Source: CAZRXG01 sp964603985
Lineage (GTDB): Bacteria > Chloroflexota > Anaerolineae > Aggregatilineales > UBA3940
Direction: 5' to 3'
Length of the DNA stretch: 22,047 nucleotides
NCBI GenBank assembly: GCA_964603985.1
Contig: CAZRXG010000054.1
Location: 1 to 22,047 of the forward strand
The notes beneath the pieces are model-generated. The model was not told the origin of the DNA and made no database searches. It saw nothing but the letters and a program-made list of their open reading frames with translations. Of the stretch, positions 15,457 through 22,047 are shown in pieces (within the stretch, counting starts at the first letter, position 1; every line of letters begins with the position of its first letter). The translations under genes were made by a program, and so were the position numbers.

Positions 15457-16047
15457 ATGCAGCGACGCACCTATCGCGGGCCGATCACGGCGCGAGGGCT
15501 TGCCGAGGCGCTGGTGCAGCGCTTCAACGAGGGCCATCTGATGGCGCGTGCCACCGGCCCGGACGATCACATCGTCGTTCAGATCGTCGCGCGCGAGATC
15601 GACCGGAGAAAGCACGACCGCGCGGCTCTGACGATGAGCATTATCCAGTATGAGGACGCGGTCGAGGTTTCGCTGGGCGAGCACCAGTGGCTCGGCTCCG
15701 CGACCGATCTCCTGGAGGCGGGCCTCAAAGGGTGGTTCAGGCCGGTGTCATTGTTGGGCGAGATGGCCGAGATCGCCGACGATATCGAGACGCTCCAGCT
15801 TCCCGATCAGGTCTGGGAGGCAGTCGAGCATTACGTCGAGAGCGTCGGCGCAAAGCTGGGCCTGGCTGCGGAGGAGCGGATGGTTGCCTGCCCCTTCTGC
15901 GGGGTCGGGAACCCGGTGGGGGCGGGCAAGTGCTCGGCGTGTGGCGGCAGTCTGGTCGATGTCCAGCCGAAAGGCTGCCCCCAGTGCGGCAAGCTTATGC
16001 CCCACACGGCCCAATTTTGCAGCCGCTGCGGGGCCGCGCTGCAATAA
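15457..16047 (+). CDS. Double zinc-ribbon protein of unknown function
   Basis: A 196-residue soluble protein; the family is not recognised by name. Residues 1-140 look alpha/beta, without a clear catalytic motif. The C-terminus carries two zinc ribbons: C145, C148, C159, C162 (CPFCG...CSACG) and C174, C177, C188, C191 (CPQCG...CSRCG), the double zinc-ribbon arrangement found as an accessory domain in many bacterial proteins. No signal peptide or membrane segment is seen. AAAGGAG lies 6 nt before the ATG, and a promoter lies directly upstream, so the in-frame extension toward 15376 is rejected. It converges on fabH. Role unknown; the ribbons suggest nucleic-acid or protein contacts. Confidence 0.8.
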   Translation: MQRRTYRGPITARGLAEALVQRFNEGHLMARATGPDDHIVVQIVAREIDRRKHDRAALTMSIIQYEDAVEVSLGEHQWLGSATDLLEAGLKGWFRPVSLLGEMAEIADDIETLQLPDQVWEAVEHYVESVGAKLGLAAEERMVACPFCGVGNPVGAGKCSACGGSLVDVQPKGCPQCGKLMPHTAQFCSRCGAALQ

Positions 16048-16051
16048 TCCG

Positions 16052-16091
16052 CAAGAAAAACAGGCGGCATCGTCTTTCCGGTGCCGCCTGT
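16052..16091 (-). terminator. Terminator of fabH, possibly bidirectional
   Basis: ACAGGCGGCA (16060-16069) pairs with TGCCGCCTGT (16082-16091), extended by three further pairs including one G-U, around a 6-nt loop. On the minus strand it is followed by TTTTTCTT. On the plus strand no T-run follows, though the stem could still act on the zinc-ribbon gene. Confidence 0.82.
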
Positions 16092-16109
16092 CCGTATAAC
16101 TGGCTTGCT

Positions 16110-17240
16110 CTAACGCCGCAGCCGCTCGTTGACGGCCAGAAACGCGCTGGTGGCGAGGTTCTGCACGGCGACGGCTGCGCGGCGGGCCAGGTATCGAGCG
16201 CGCGCCAGGATGAACAACTCCTCGGCCAGCGTCAGCGAGTCGCCGCCGGGGCCGCCCAGGTGCACGACCGCCGCCCCCCACGTCAGCCCGGCCCCAAAAC
16301 TGACAAAGGCCAGCGTGTCGCCGGGCTTGCAGCGCCCCTCTTCGATGGCCTCGCACAGCGCGATCGGGATCGAAGCCGCCGACGTGTTGCCGTAGCGCTG
16401 GATGTTCATATAGAAGCGGTCTTCCGGCACGCGCATCAGGTGGGCGGCGAACTCGATGATGCGTGAATTGGCCTGGTGGGGGATGAACAGGTCGATGTCC
16501 TGCGGCGAGAGGTTAGCCTCGGCCAGTGCATGCCGCAGCGAGCGTCCCAGCACGCGCGCCGCGAACTTGAAGATTTTGCGCCCGTTCATTCTAATGTAGT
16601 TCTCGCGCCGGTCGATGACTTCGTAGCTCATCGGGTTCGTTGAGCCACCGCCGGGTACCCACAGGTGTTCGGCCCCTGAGCCGTCCGACCCCAGTTCGAA
16701 GCCCAGCACGCCGGTGGGCGTTTTCGAAGCCTGCACCACGACCGCCCCCGCGCCGTCCCCGAAAAGCACGCAGGTGGAGCGGTCCTCCCAGTCGACGTGG
16801 CGGGTGATGATCTCCGACCCGATAACCAGGATCGTCTTGTACGTGCCGCTCTCGATGAACTGCTGCGCGATCACCAGCCCGTACAGCCAGCCTGTGCACC
16901 CCGCGGCCAGTGTGAAGGCCCCGCACTTGGCCCCCAGCATATCCTGGACCTGGCTGGAGACCGGCGGCAGCAGGTAGTCCGGCGACGACGTGGCGACGAT
17001 GATCATGTCCAGGTCTTTGGGGCTGACCCCCGCCACGTCCATTGCCTCTTTGGCCGCCTCGGCGGAGATGAAGGAGTTTGGCTCGTCGTCGGCGGCCACA
17101 CGCCGCTCCTCGATGCCGGTTCGCGTCCTGATCCATTCGTCGCTGGTGTCGACCATCTGCTCGATCTCGAAGTTGTCCATCACCCGGCGTGGCATGTACT
17201 TCCCCCAACCGGTGATGCGCCCGTAGTACTGGGGTGGCAT
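16110..17240 (-). CDS. fabH: 3-oxoacyl-ACP synthase III (FabH-type), with C-terminal extension
   Basis: A 376-residue thiolase-fold enzyme. FabH condenses an acyl-CoA primer with malonyl-ACP to start fatty acid synthesis. The Cys-His-Asn triad is visible: Cys115 in LAAGCTGWLYG, His255 in FIPHQAN and Asn285 in RYGNTSAAS. DTSDEWIRTRTGIEERR at 31-47 and GDGAGAVVV are family blocks. The FabH core ends near residue 330; the last 46 residues are an extra, Ala/Arg/Leu-rich, probably helical tail absent from E. coli FabH. GGAGGAGAGGGG precedes the ATG. It follows the ECF sigma and anti-sigma genes on the same strand by 79 nt. No acpP, fabD, fabF or plsX is adjacent, so a specialised ketoacyl synthase III-like role is also possible. 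Confidence 0.88.
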   Translation of the reverse strand: MPPQYYGRITGWGKYMPRRVMDNFEIEQMVDTSDEWIRTRTGIEERRVAADDEPNSFISAEAAKEAMDVAGVSPKDLDMIIVATSSPDYLLPPVSSQVQDMLGAKCGAFTLAAGCTGWLYGLVIAQQFIESGTYKTILVIGSEIITRHVDWEDRSTCVLFGDGAGAVVVQASKTPTGVLGFELGSDGSGAEHLWVPGGGSTNPMSYEVIDRRENYIRMNGRKIFKFAARVLGRSLRHALAEANLSPQDIDLFIPHQANSRIIEFAAHLMRVPEDRFYMNIQRYGNTSAASIPIALCEAIEEGRCKPGDTLAFVSFGAGLTWGAAVVHLGGPGGDSLTLAEELFILARARYLARRAAVAVQNLATSAFLAVNERLRR

Positions 17241-17263
17241 AGCCCCTCTCCTCCCTGATAAGG

Positions 17264-17292
17264 CTCAGGTCAGCGGCTGGCGCTGACCTGAG
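17264..17292 (-). other. Strong hairpin between the anti-sigma gene and fabH
   Basis: CTCAGGTCAGCG (17264-17275) and CGCTGACCTGAG (17281-17292) pair perfectly over 12 bp with a 5-nt loop. No T-run follows on either strand. It may be a partial terminator or an mRNA stability element setting fabH expression apart from the sigma genes. Confidence 0.55.
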
Positions 17293-17319
17293 TGGCGATC
17301 GTTCACGACTGCCGGGGTG

Positions 17320-17748
17320 TCAGACTTGCGCGGTCATTTTGCGGCGGCGGCCCACGATGAAGGCGATGAGCACGGCAATCGAGCCGATGATCTGGGCCAG
17401 CAGCGCCGCTGCCGCCAGCACCGAGACGACCGTTGCCAGCACTCTGGATGCCTTCACCACCCGGTTTCGCCGCTCGGCCCACGTGGCACGTGATTCGGCG
17501 TGTTCGGCCTGCATACCGGCCAGTTTCGTCTTCAAGTCGAGCACAAACTCCTTTGAAGGCTCGACCGGCACCAGCGTGGTGGAGATGCGGTGAACCAGCC
17601 CGAACAAGCCCTTCAGTTCTGGAGCCGCATCAGGATGCTGCTCCAGCAACTGCGGGGCGGTGTCTTCCCCCTCGTGGATCAACGTGTCTGCGTGCTCTTC
17701 CAGCAGTTCGGTCAATATCTTTTTCCTCGGTGTGCGAAACTTAAACAT
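17320..17748 (-). CDS. Probable anti-sigma factor, membrane protein
   Basis: A 142-residue protein encoded 99 nt after the ECF sigma gene on the same strand. The cytoplasmic N-terminal part contains LEQHPDAAPELKGLFGL, then LVPVEPSKEFVLDLKTKL, a pattern seen in small anti-sigma-like proteins from sigma operons (family knowledge, recalled, not searched). A hydrophobic stretch of about 31 residues near 101-131 could be one or two membrane helices, with a short basic tail. No HxxxCxxC zinc anti-sigma motif is present. The ATG at 17748 has AGAGG 8 nt upstream; an in-frame GTG at 17757 overlaps that site and is less likely. Binding to the neighbouring sigma factor is inferred from position and topology. 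Confidence 0.65.
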   Translation of the reverse strand: MFKFRTPRKKILTELLEEHADTLIHEGEDTAPQLLEQHPDAAPELKGLFGLVHRISTTLVPVEPSKEFVLDLKTKLAGMQAEHAESRATWAERRNRVVKASRVLATVVSVLAAAALLAQIIGSIAVLIAFIVGRRRKMTAQV

Positions 17749-17847
17749 ACCTGCCACCTCTAAAAACTCAATCTACCTGTGTGATCCCTGCTACATCCAG
17801 CCAGTCTTTGTACTCTGATCAAACACTCTTGTGGCAGAGAAGTTGCA

Positions 17848-18477
17848 CTACTTGTCATGATCGCTTCTCTTCCTGTGACGGCGGCGCAAACTGCGTGGTG
17901 GTTCGTCGGTCGTGTGTTGCAGCTTCTTGAACTCGTTGCGCAGCGCGATCAGCGTGCGGTGGTAGAGGGACTTGACCGCGCCCTCGCTGCGTCCCATGAT
18001 GCCCCCGATCTCGGCGTTGGAGAGCCGGTCGGCGAACTTGAGTATCAACAACTGCTGGCGGTCATCCGGCAGGTTGCGGATGGCTTTCAAAAGGAGTTCT
18101 TGCTCCTCATGTCGTTCGGTGACGCTCTCCGGGGCGAGGCTGCCGAGCGCGGGCAGGATCGTGTCTTCCAGGGGGATCACTTTGCGCCGTCCCCGGTCGC
18201 GGTGCCAGTTGACGACCAGGTTGTGCGCGATGCGATACAGCCAGGCCGAGAACGGCACGCCCCGATCCACGTAGTTTGGGATGTGCTGAAGCGCGCGCTG
18301 GAACACACGCGAGGTCAGATCCTCGGCGTCGTGGTGGTTGCCGGTGCGATAATAAATGTAATTGTAGATGCGTTTGACGTAGCGCTCATACAACTCGCCA
18401 AAGGCCTTGGCGTTGGTCTTGGCCCGTTCGACGAGCGCCTTTTCGTCTAGCTCGGATAAGGGTGCATCTTCAAGCAC
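17848..18477 (-). CDS. ECF-type RNA polymerase sigma factor
   Basis: A 209-residue sigma70-family protein. Region 2 covers about residues 25-95, with FGELYERYVKRIYNYIYYRT, HDAEDLTSRVFQRAL and FSAWLYRIAHNLVVNWHRDR. Region 4 covers about 130-185, with LPDDRQQLLILKFADRLSNAEI and GRSEGAVKSLYHRTLIALR. Regions 1.2 and 3 are absent, as expected for the extracytoplasmic function group. It ends in an unusual basic tail rich in Arg, His and Lys. The start is a GTG with a weak ribosome binding site; no better in-frame start is present. Its own promoter looks housekeeping-like rather than ECF-type. The following membrane protein is the likely anti-sigma; target genes are unknown, with fabH the nearest candidate. 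Confidence 0.9.
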   Translation of the reverse strand: MLEDAPLSELDEKALVERAKTNAKAFGELYERYVKRIYNYIYYRTGNHHDAEDLTSRVFQRALQHIPNYVDRGVPFSAWLYRIAHNLVVNWHRDRGRRKVIPLEDTILPALGSLAPESVTERHEEQELLLKAIRNLPDDRQQLLILKFADRLSNAEIGGIMGRSEGAVKSLYHRTLIALRNEFKKLQHTTDEPPRSLRRRHRKRSDHDK

Positions 18478-18523
18478 GTGACATTCTCAACCTGAGCACT
18501 GCGGCGTTGACATAACGGTGGCG

Positions 18524-18552
18524 AGTATACCAGCCGGGCAGAGGGGCGGCAA
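18524..18552 (-). promoter_or_regulatory. Promoter of the ECF sigma gene
   Basis: On the minus strand TTGCCG (18552-18547) is followed after 17 bp by TATACT (18529-18524), preceded by TGG, an extended -10. Transcription would start near 18517, about 40 nt before the GTG start codon. Confidence 0.65.
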
Positions 18553-18606
18553 CGCCGCCGCTCCGGTGCACGCTGCGGTGTGCGCCCGCGCGCGCTCTGA
18601 TTATGT

Positions 18607-18635
18607 TTGACAACTCCATCCTGGCGCGGTATGCT
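18607..18635 (+). promoter_or_regulatory. str operon promoter
   Basis: A perfect -35 TTGACA (18607-18612) is followed after exactly 17 bp by TATGCT (18630-18635). This is one of the best promoters in the window, as expected for ribosomal protein genes. Transcription would start near 18642, giving a leader of about 190 nt before rpsL. Confidence 0.8.
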
Positions 18636-18709
18636 TACCAGTTGCTATGGCAATCGGCGGCACGCTCGTGTGGCTGCGAGCCAATACCGCTGAATTGGAT
18701 ACAAGCACT

Positions 18710-18723
18710 AAAGGAGGTCATCC
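18710..18723 (+). promoter_or_regulatory. Extended anti-16S-tail complement in the str leader
   Basis: AAAGGAGGTCATCC differs at one position from AAAGGAGGTGATCC, the full complement of the usual 16S rRNA 3' end. It lies about 110 nt before the rpsL start, which has its own GGGAGG. A GTG at 18728 lies 10 nt after the GGAGG core and opens a frame that overlaps rpsL out of frame. Confidence 0.55.
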
Positions 18724-18750
18724 TGAGGTGGCCTTCTTAGTTGCAAGAGA

Positions 18751-18787
18751 AAACGGGCGTGTATGGCTTCTACGGGAGCGCCCGTTT
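18751..18787 (+). promoter_or_regulatory. Leader hairpin upstream of rpsL
   Basis: AAACGGGCG (18751-18759) and CGCCCGTTT (18779-18787) are perfectly complementary over 9 bp with a 19-nt loop. It is flanked by similar sequences AGTTGCAAG (18739-18747) and AGTTGCCAAG (18789-18798). There is no long T-run, so an RNA control element is more likely than a terminator. Confidence 0.45.
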
Positions 18788-18830
18788 CAGTTGCCAAGTG
18801 AGAGTCGGATAGTGGCCTGGGAGGCTGACT

Positions 18831-19247
18831 ATGCCAACGATAAACCAACTGGTTCGCAAGGGCCGCAAGGTCAAGAAAAAGAAGAGCAAGGCTCCGGCGT
18901 TGCAGTACACCTTCAACAGCTTCAATCAGACACGCGTGCGCCAGCCAAGGGGCGCACCGCAGAAGCGCGGTGTTTGCACGCAGGTGCGTACCATGACGCC
19001 CAAGAAGCCGAACTCGGCGCTGCGCAAGATCGCCCGTGTCCGGCTGTCTAACGGTATTGAGGTGACGGCCTACATCCCCGGTGAGGGACACTTCTTGCAG
19101 GAGCACTCGGTTGTACTGGTACGGGGTGGCCGTGTCAAAGACCTGCCGGGTGTGCGCTATCACATCATCCGGGGCACGCTCGATGCGACCGGTGTTGAAG
19201 ATCGTACCCAGGGGCGCAGCAAGTACGGGACTAAGAGGCCCAAGTAA
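18831..19247 (+). CDS. rpsL: 30S ribosomal protein S12
   Basis: A 138-residue decoding-centre protein. It starts MPTINQLVRKGRK and has TPKKPNSALRK, with the Lys residues tied to streptomycin in their usual form, and GGRVKDLPGVRYHIIRG, including the conserved Asp that is methylthiolated in E. coli. An insertion of roughly 15 residues lies between PAL and PQKRGVC, similar in place to that of Bacillus S12. The normally conserved Asn in GHNLQEHS is Phe here. GGGAGG lies 6 nt before the ATG. First gene of the str operon. Confidence 0.98.
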   Translation: MPTINQLVRKGRKVKKKKSKAPALQYTFNSFNQTRVRQPRGAPQKRGVCTQVRTMTPKKPNSALRKIARVRLSNGIEVTAYIPGEGHFLQEHSVVLVRGGRVKDLPGVRYHIIRGTLDATGVEDRTQGRSKYGTKRPK

Positions 19248-19271
19248 ACGGAATAACGTTTCAAACCAGTG

Positions 19272-19287
19272 GCCCGCTCCGGCGGGC
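19272..19287 (+). promoter_or_regulatory. rpsL-rpsG intercistronic hairpin
   Basis: GCCCGC (19272-19277) and GCGGGC (19282-19287) form a 6-bp stem with a TCCG loop, ending about 20 nt before the rpsG start. In E. coli the same gap holds the S7 autoregulation site; a matching role here is only an inference. Confidence 0.4.
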
Positions 19288-19308
19288 GCTATTTCGGGAG
19301 AATGAGGT

Positions 19309-19779
19309 ATGCCCAGGCGATACCGTCCACCCAAGCGGAAAGTTGACCCTGATCCGAAGTATAACAACGTCCACATGGCGATGTTCATCAATCGTATGAT
19401 GAGGGGCGGGAAAAAGAGCGTCGCGCGCCGCATCATGTACGATGCCTGTGACATCATCGAGGAGCGCATGAGGCGCGACCCGGTCGAGGTCTTTGAGGAG
19501 GCCATGCGCAATGTCACCCCGGTGATCGAGGTCAAACCGCGCCGTGTTGGCGGCTCGACTTATCAGGTCCCGGTTGAGGTGGGGCCGTACCGCCGCCTCA
19601 CGCTCGCGATGCGCTGGGTGTTGCAGGCCGCGCGCGCCCGGGGCGGTCGGGGGATGGCCGAGAAGCTGGCTAATGAGTTAATGGATGCCGCTCAGGGACA
19701 GGGGGCGGCGATTAAGAAGAAGGACGATACACACCGCATGGCGGAGGCGAACCGCACGTTCGCCCATTACCGCTGGTAG
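19309..19779 (+). CDS. rpsG: 30S ribosomal protein S7
   Basis: A 156-residue protein, the normal length for S7, which nucleates assembly of the 30S head on 16S rRNA. Recognisable blocks are MPRRYRPPKRKVDPDPKY, FINRMMRGGKKSVA, NVTPVIEVKPRRVGGSTYQV and ANRTFAHYRW at the C-terminus. A GGGAG site lies about 8 nt before the ATG. It lies 61 nt after rpsL and 69 nt before fusA. In other bacteria S7 represses this operon's translation; the hairpin upstream is a candidate site. Confidence 0.98.
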   Translation: MPRRYRPPKRKVDPDPKYNNVHMAMFINRMMRGGKKSVARRIMYDACDIIEERMRRDPVEVFEEAMRNVTPVIEVKPRRVGGSTYQVPVEVGPYRRLTLAMRWVLQAARARGGRGMAEKLANELMDAAQGQGAAIKKKDDTHRMAEANRTFAHYRW

Positions 19780-19803
19780 ACTGGAGGCTGGCCCCACGTC
19801 GTG

Positions 19804-19828
19804 GGCCGGCGGGCCAGACCTGCCGGCC
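19804..19828 (+). promoter_or_regulatory. rpsG-fusA intercistronic hairpin
   Basis: GGCCGGC (19804-19810) and GCCGGCC (19822-19828) form a perfect 7-bp stem. An overlapping alternative stem, GGCCCCACG with CGTGGGCC (19790-19807), precedes it, so the two could be mutually exclusive. It ends 10 nt before the fusA ribosome binding site. Confidence 0.4.
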
Positions 19829-19848
19829 GGACGACGATAGGGGACTGA

Positions 19849-21930
19849 GTGGCAATGAGCAGGTTGCATCCATTGGACCGCGTTCGCAATATCGGCGTGA
19901 TCGCGCACATCGACGCAGGGAAGACCACGACGACCGAGCGCATCCTGTACTATACTGGCCGCATCCATCGCATCGGTGAGGTGCACGATGGAACGACCAC
20001 CACCGACTGGATGGAGCAGGAGCGCGAGCGCGGCATTACGATCACCGCGGCGGCTATCACAGCCGAGTGGCAGGAGCATCAGATCAACCTGATCGACACT
20101 CCCGGCCACATCGACTTCACCGCCGAGGTGCAGCGCAGCCTGCGCGTGCTGGACGGCGGCATCGTCGTGTTTGACGGCGTCGCCGGTGTCGAGCCGCAGT
20201 CCGAGACGGTGTGGCGTCAGGCCGACCGCTATCACGTGCCGCGTATCTGCTTCGTCAATAAGATGGACCGCGTTGGCGCTGACTTTGTGCACTGTGTTGG
20301 CATGATCCGCGACCGCCTGGGTGCGAACCCCATTGCCATTCAAATTCCCTGGGGCCAGGAGAGCGACTTCAAGGGCGTGATCGACCTGCTGGAGATGCGG
20401 GCCATCGCCTGGGCCGACGAGTTGGGTGCTCAGCCGGTTTACGAGGAGATCCCTGAGGATCAGCTCGATTGGGCCAACGAGGCACGCGGCATTATCCTGG
20501 AGCGCATCATTGAGACCGACGACGTGCTGCTTGAGAAGTATCTCGCCGACGAAGAGATCACGGTTGACGAGATCAAAGCTGCTTTGCGCCGGGCGACGCT
20601 GTCCGGGGCTGCTCAGCCGGTGCTGACCGGCGCGGCTTTGAAGAACAAGGGCATTCAACCTTTGCTCGATGCCGTCGTCGATTACCTGCCTTCGCCGCTG
20701 GATGTGCCTCCCATTGAGGGGGTCAATCCCAAGACGGACGAAGTCGAGACCCGCGCCGCCTCAGACGACGAGCCGATGAGCGCGCTGGTCTTCAAAATCG
20801 TGACCGACCCATACGTCGGGCGGCTGGCCTACTTCCGCGTCTATTCGGGCGTGATCAAGAGCGGGCACATGGTCCTCAACACCACCAGCAGCAACCGGGA
20901 GCGCATCGGTCGAATGGTGCGCATGTTTGCCGACCGGCGGGAGGACATCGATGAGGTGCGGGCCGGTGACATTGCCGCCGCTCTCGGCCTGAAGGACACG
21001 TTCACCGGCGATACGCTGTGCAACCTGAACTACCAGATCATCCTGGAGAACATCACCTTCCCCGAGCCGGTGATCCAGGTCGCCGTCGAGCCTTATACCC
21101 AGGCTGACCAGGACAAGATGGCCAAAGCTCTGGGCAAACTGGCCGAGGAAGACCCGACCTTTCGCGTGTACGTCGACGACCAGACCGGACAGACCATCAT
21201 TGCCGGGATGGGTGAGTTGCACCTTGAGATCATCATCGACCGCATGAAGCGCGAGTTCAAGGTGAGGTGCAAGGTCGGCAAGCCGCGCGTCTCCTACCGC
21301 GAGACGATCACCAGGCCAACGGTCGTCGATTACATTCACAAGAAGCAAACCGGTGGCGCCGGGCAGTACGCCCGCATCGAAATCGAAGTCGATCCGGGCG
21401 AACCCGGATCGGGTTTCGTGTTTATTAACCAGATCAGAGGGGGCGACATCCCAAGAGAGTTCATCCCACCGACCGAGGGAGGGATCAGGGATGCCATGAC
21501 CAGCGGCGTCATCGCCGGGTATCCGGTCGTCGACGTGGTCGTGCGGCTGGTCGATGGCGATTACCACGAAGTCGACTCCTCAGACCTGGCCTTCCGGATC
21601 GCGGGCAACATGGCTTTTAAGGAAGCCATGCGCAAGGGCGAGCCGGTCCTGCTCGAGCCTATTATGAAGGTCGAGGTGACGACGCCGGAGGAGTATCTGG
21701 GCGCGGTGCAGGGCAGCCTTTCGGCGCGGCGCGGCCAGATCGAGGCGATGTTGCCCAGCGCCGGGGCGCGGGCCATCAAGGCCCAGGTGCCGCTCTCTGA
21801 GATGTTTGGCTACATGACCGAACTGCGCAGCATGTCGCAGGGGCGGGCCAACTTCTCGATGGAGTACGATCATTATCAACGGTTGCCGGACGGCCTTACC
21901 GAGCGCATCATGCGCGGTGAGGTCGTTTAG
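19849..21930 (+). CDS. fusA: Elongation factor G
   Basis: A 693-residue translational GTPase that drives ribosome translocation and, with RRF, recycling. G1 is AHIDAGKTTTTE (19-30), followed by RGITI, DTPGHIDF near 83, NKMDR near 137 and a G5-like GAALKNKG. Domains II-V follow with the GELHLEIIIDRMKREF block and a C-terminal end ERIMRGEVV. The start is taken as GTG at 19849 with AGGGG 5 nt upstream; ATG at 19855 is the alternative. It is full length, with no EF-G2-like truncation. Confidence 0.98.
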   Translation: MAMSRLHPLDRVRNIGVIAHIDAGKTTTTERILYYTGRIHRIGEVHDGTTTTDWMEQERERGITITAAAITAEWQEHQINLIDTPGHIDFTAEVQRSLRVLDGGIVVFDGVAGVEPQSETVWRQADRYHVPRICFVNKMDRVGADFVHCVGMIRDRLGANPIAIQIPWGQESDFKGVIDLLEMRAIAWADELGAQPVYEEIPEDQLDWANEARGIILERIIETDDVLLEKYLADEEITVDEIKAALRRATLSGAAQPVLTGAALKNKGIQPLLDAVVDYLPSPLDVPPIEGVNPKTDEVETRAASDDEPMSALVFKIVTDPYVGRLAYFRVYSGVIKSGHMVLNTTSSNRERIGRMVRMFADRREDIDEVRAGDIAAALGLKDTFTGDTLCNLNYQIILENITFPEPVIQVAVEPYTQADQDKMAKALGKLAEEDPTFRVYVDDQTGQTIIAGMGELHLEIIIDRMKREFKVRCKVGKPRVSYRETITRPTVVDYIHKKQTGGAGQYARIEIEVDPGEPGSGFVFINQIRGGDIPREFIPPTEGGIRDAMTSGVIAGYPVVDVVVRLVDGDYHEVDSSDLAFRIAGNMAFKEAMRKGEPVLLEPIMKVEVTTPEEYLGAVQGSLSARRGQIEAMLPSAGARAIKAQVPLSEMFGYMTELRSMSQGRANFSMEYDHYQRLPDGLTERIMRGEVV

Positions 21931-21944
21931 GCAGTGTGTCCTGT

Positions 21945-21963
21945 GGGCAGCGTCGTGCTGCCC
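21945..21963 (+). promoter_or_regulatory. fusA-tuf intercistronic hairpin
   Basis: GGGCAGC (21945-21951) and GCTGCCC (21957-21963) form a perfect 7-bp stem with a 5-nt loop, ending 17 nt before the tuf ribosome binding site. No T-run follows, so termination is unlikely. Confidence 0.4.
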
Positions 21964-21992
21964 GGAATGTGCGATTCAGTAGGGGATGCAAA

Positions 21993-22047
21993 ATGGGAAA
22001 AGAAGTATTTGAGCGCACGAAGCCACACGTCAACGTAGGGACGATTG
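21993..22047 (+). CDS. tuf: Elongation factor Tu (partial, 5' end)
   Basis: Only 18 codons are in the window. MGKEVFERTKPHVNVGTI matches the conserved EF-Tu N-terminus. AGGGG lies 7 nt before the ATG. Position after fusA is the standard str operon order. The gene runs off the window end. Confidence 0.95.
   Translation, partial: MGKEVFERTKPHVNVGTI

Noticed and set aside
18647..19051. 134-codon frame from ATG 18647 overlapping rpsL out of frame
   Set aside because: It has no domain and its second half is a frame-shifted reading of rpsL. Only the possible leader start at GTG 18728 is kept as a finding.
19678..21567. Minus-strand open frames opposite rpsG and fusA
   Set aside because: Antisense shadows of ribosomal protein and EF-G genes.

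Overview
The window looks like a stretch of high-GC chromosome from a member of the Chloroflexota, probably an Anaerolineae-like lineage. This is inference, resting on the large MalT-type LuxR regulator with a STAND ATPase, the S12 form with a Firmicutes/Chloroflexi-like N-terminal insertion, Shine-Dalgarno-led genes and the general gene mix. No phage, insertion sequence, CRISPR array, rRNA or ordinary tRNA gene is visible.

Region 1 (1-4105): a secreted lipoprotein with an Ig-like domain, a bacterial SH3 domain and eleven six-cysteine repeats (+). It ends at a bidirectional terminator shared with a convergent two-subunit family I CoA-transferase operon (-). Upstream of that operon lies a complete tmRNA gene (-) with its own promoter and terminator.

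Region 2 (4106-10398): a MalT-like LuxR regulator (+), then a MacB/LolD-type ABC ATPase and a large permease with two FtsX halves (+). These converge on rpoB.

Region 3 (10363-14703): rpoB alone on the minus strand, with its own extended -10 promoter, a structured leader of about 140 nt and its own terminator. No rpoC is adjacent. The protein carries an extra segment of about 138 residues containing four W-L...Y-D repeats.

Region 4 (14704-18552): a LysE/RhtB-type exporter and a double zinc-ribbon protein (+). They face a minus-strand set of ECF sigma factor, probable anti-sigma membrane protein and FabH-type ketoacyl synthase with a C-terminal extension.

Region 5 (18607-22047): the str operon rpsL-rpsG-fusA-tuf (+), with tuf cut by the window end. 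It has a near-consensus promoter and a leader of about 190 nt. The leader contains a near-perfect complement of the 16S rRNA 3' tail, and every intercistronic gap holds a GC-rich hairpin.

The strongest candidates for something undescribed are the RpoB repeat insertion, the isolated single-gene rpoB unit with its leader hairpin, the anti-Shine-Dalgarno complement in the str leader and the cysteine-repeat lipoprotein. No complete novel defence or mobile system is evident. All promoters and terminators are read by eye and unproven.
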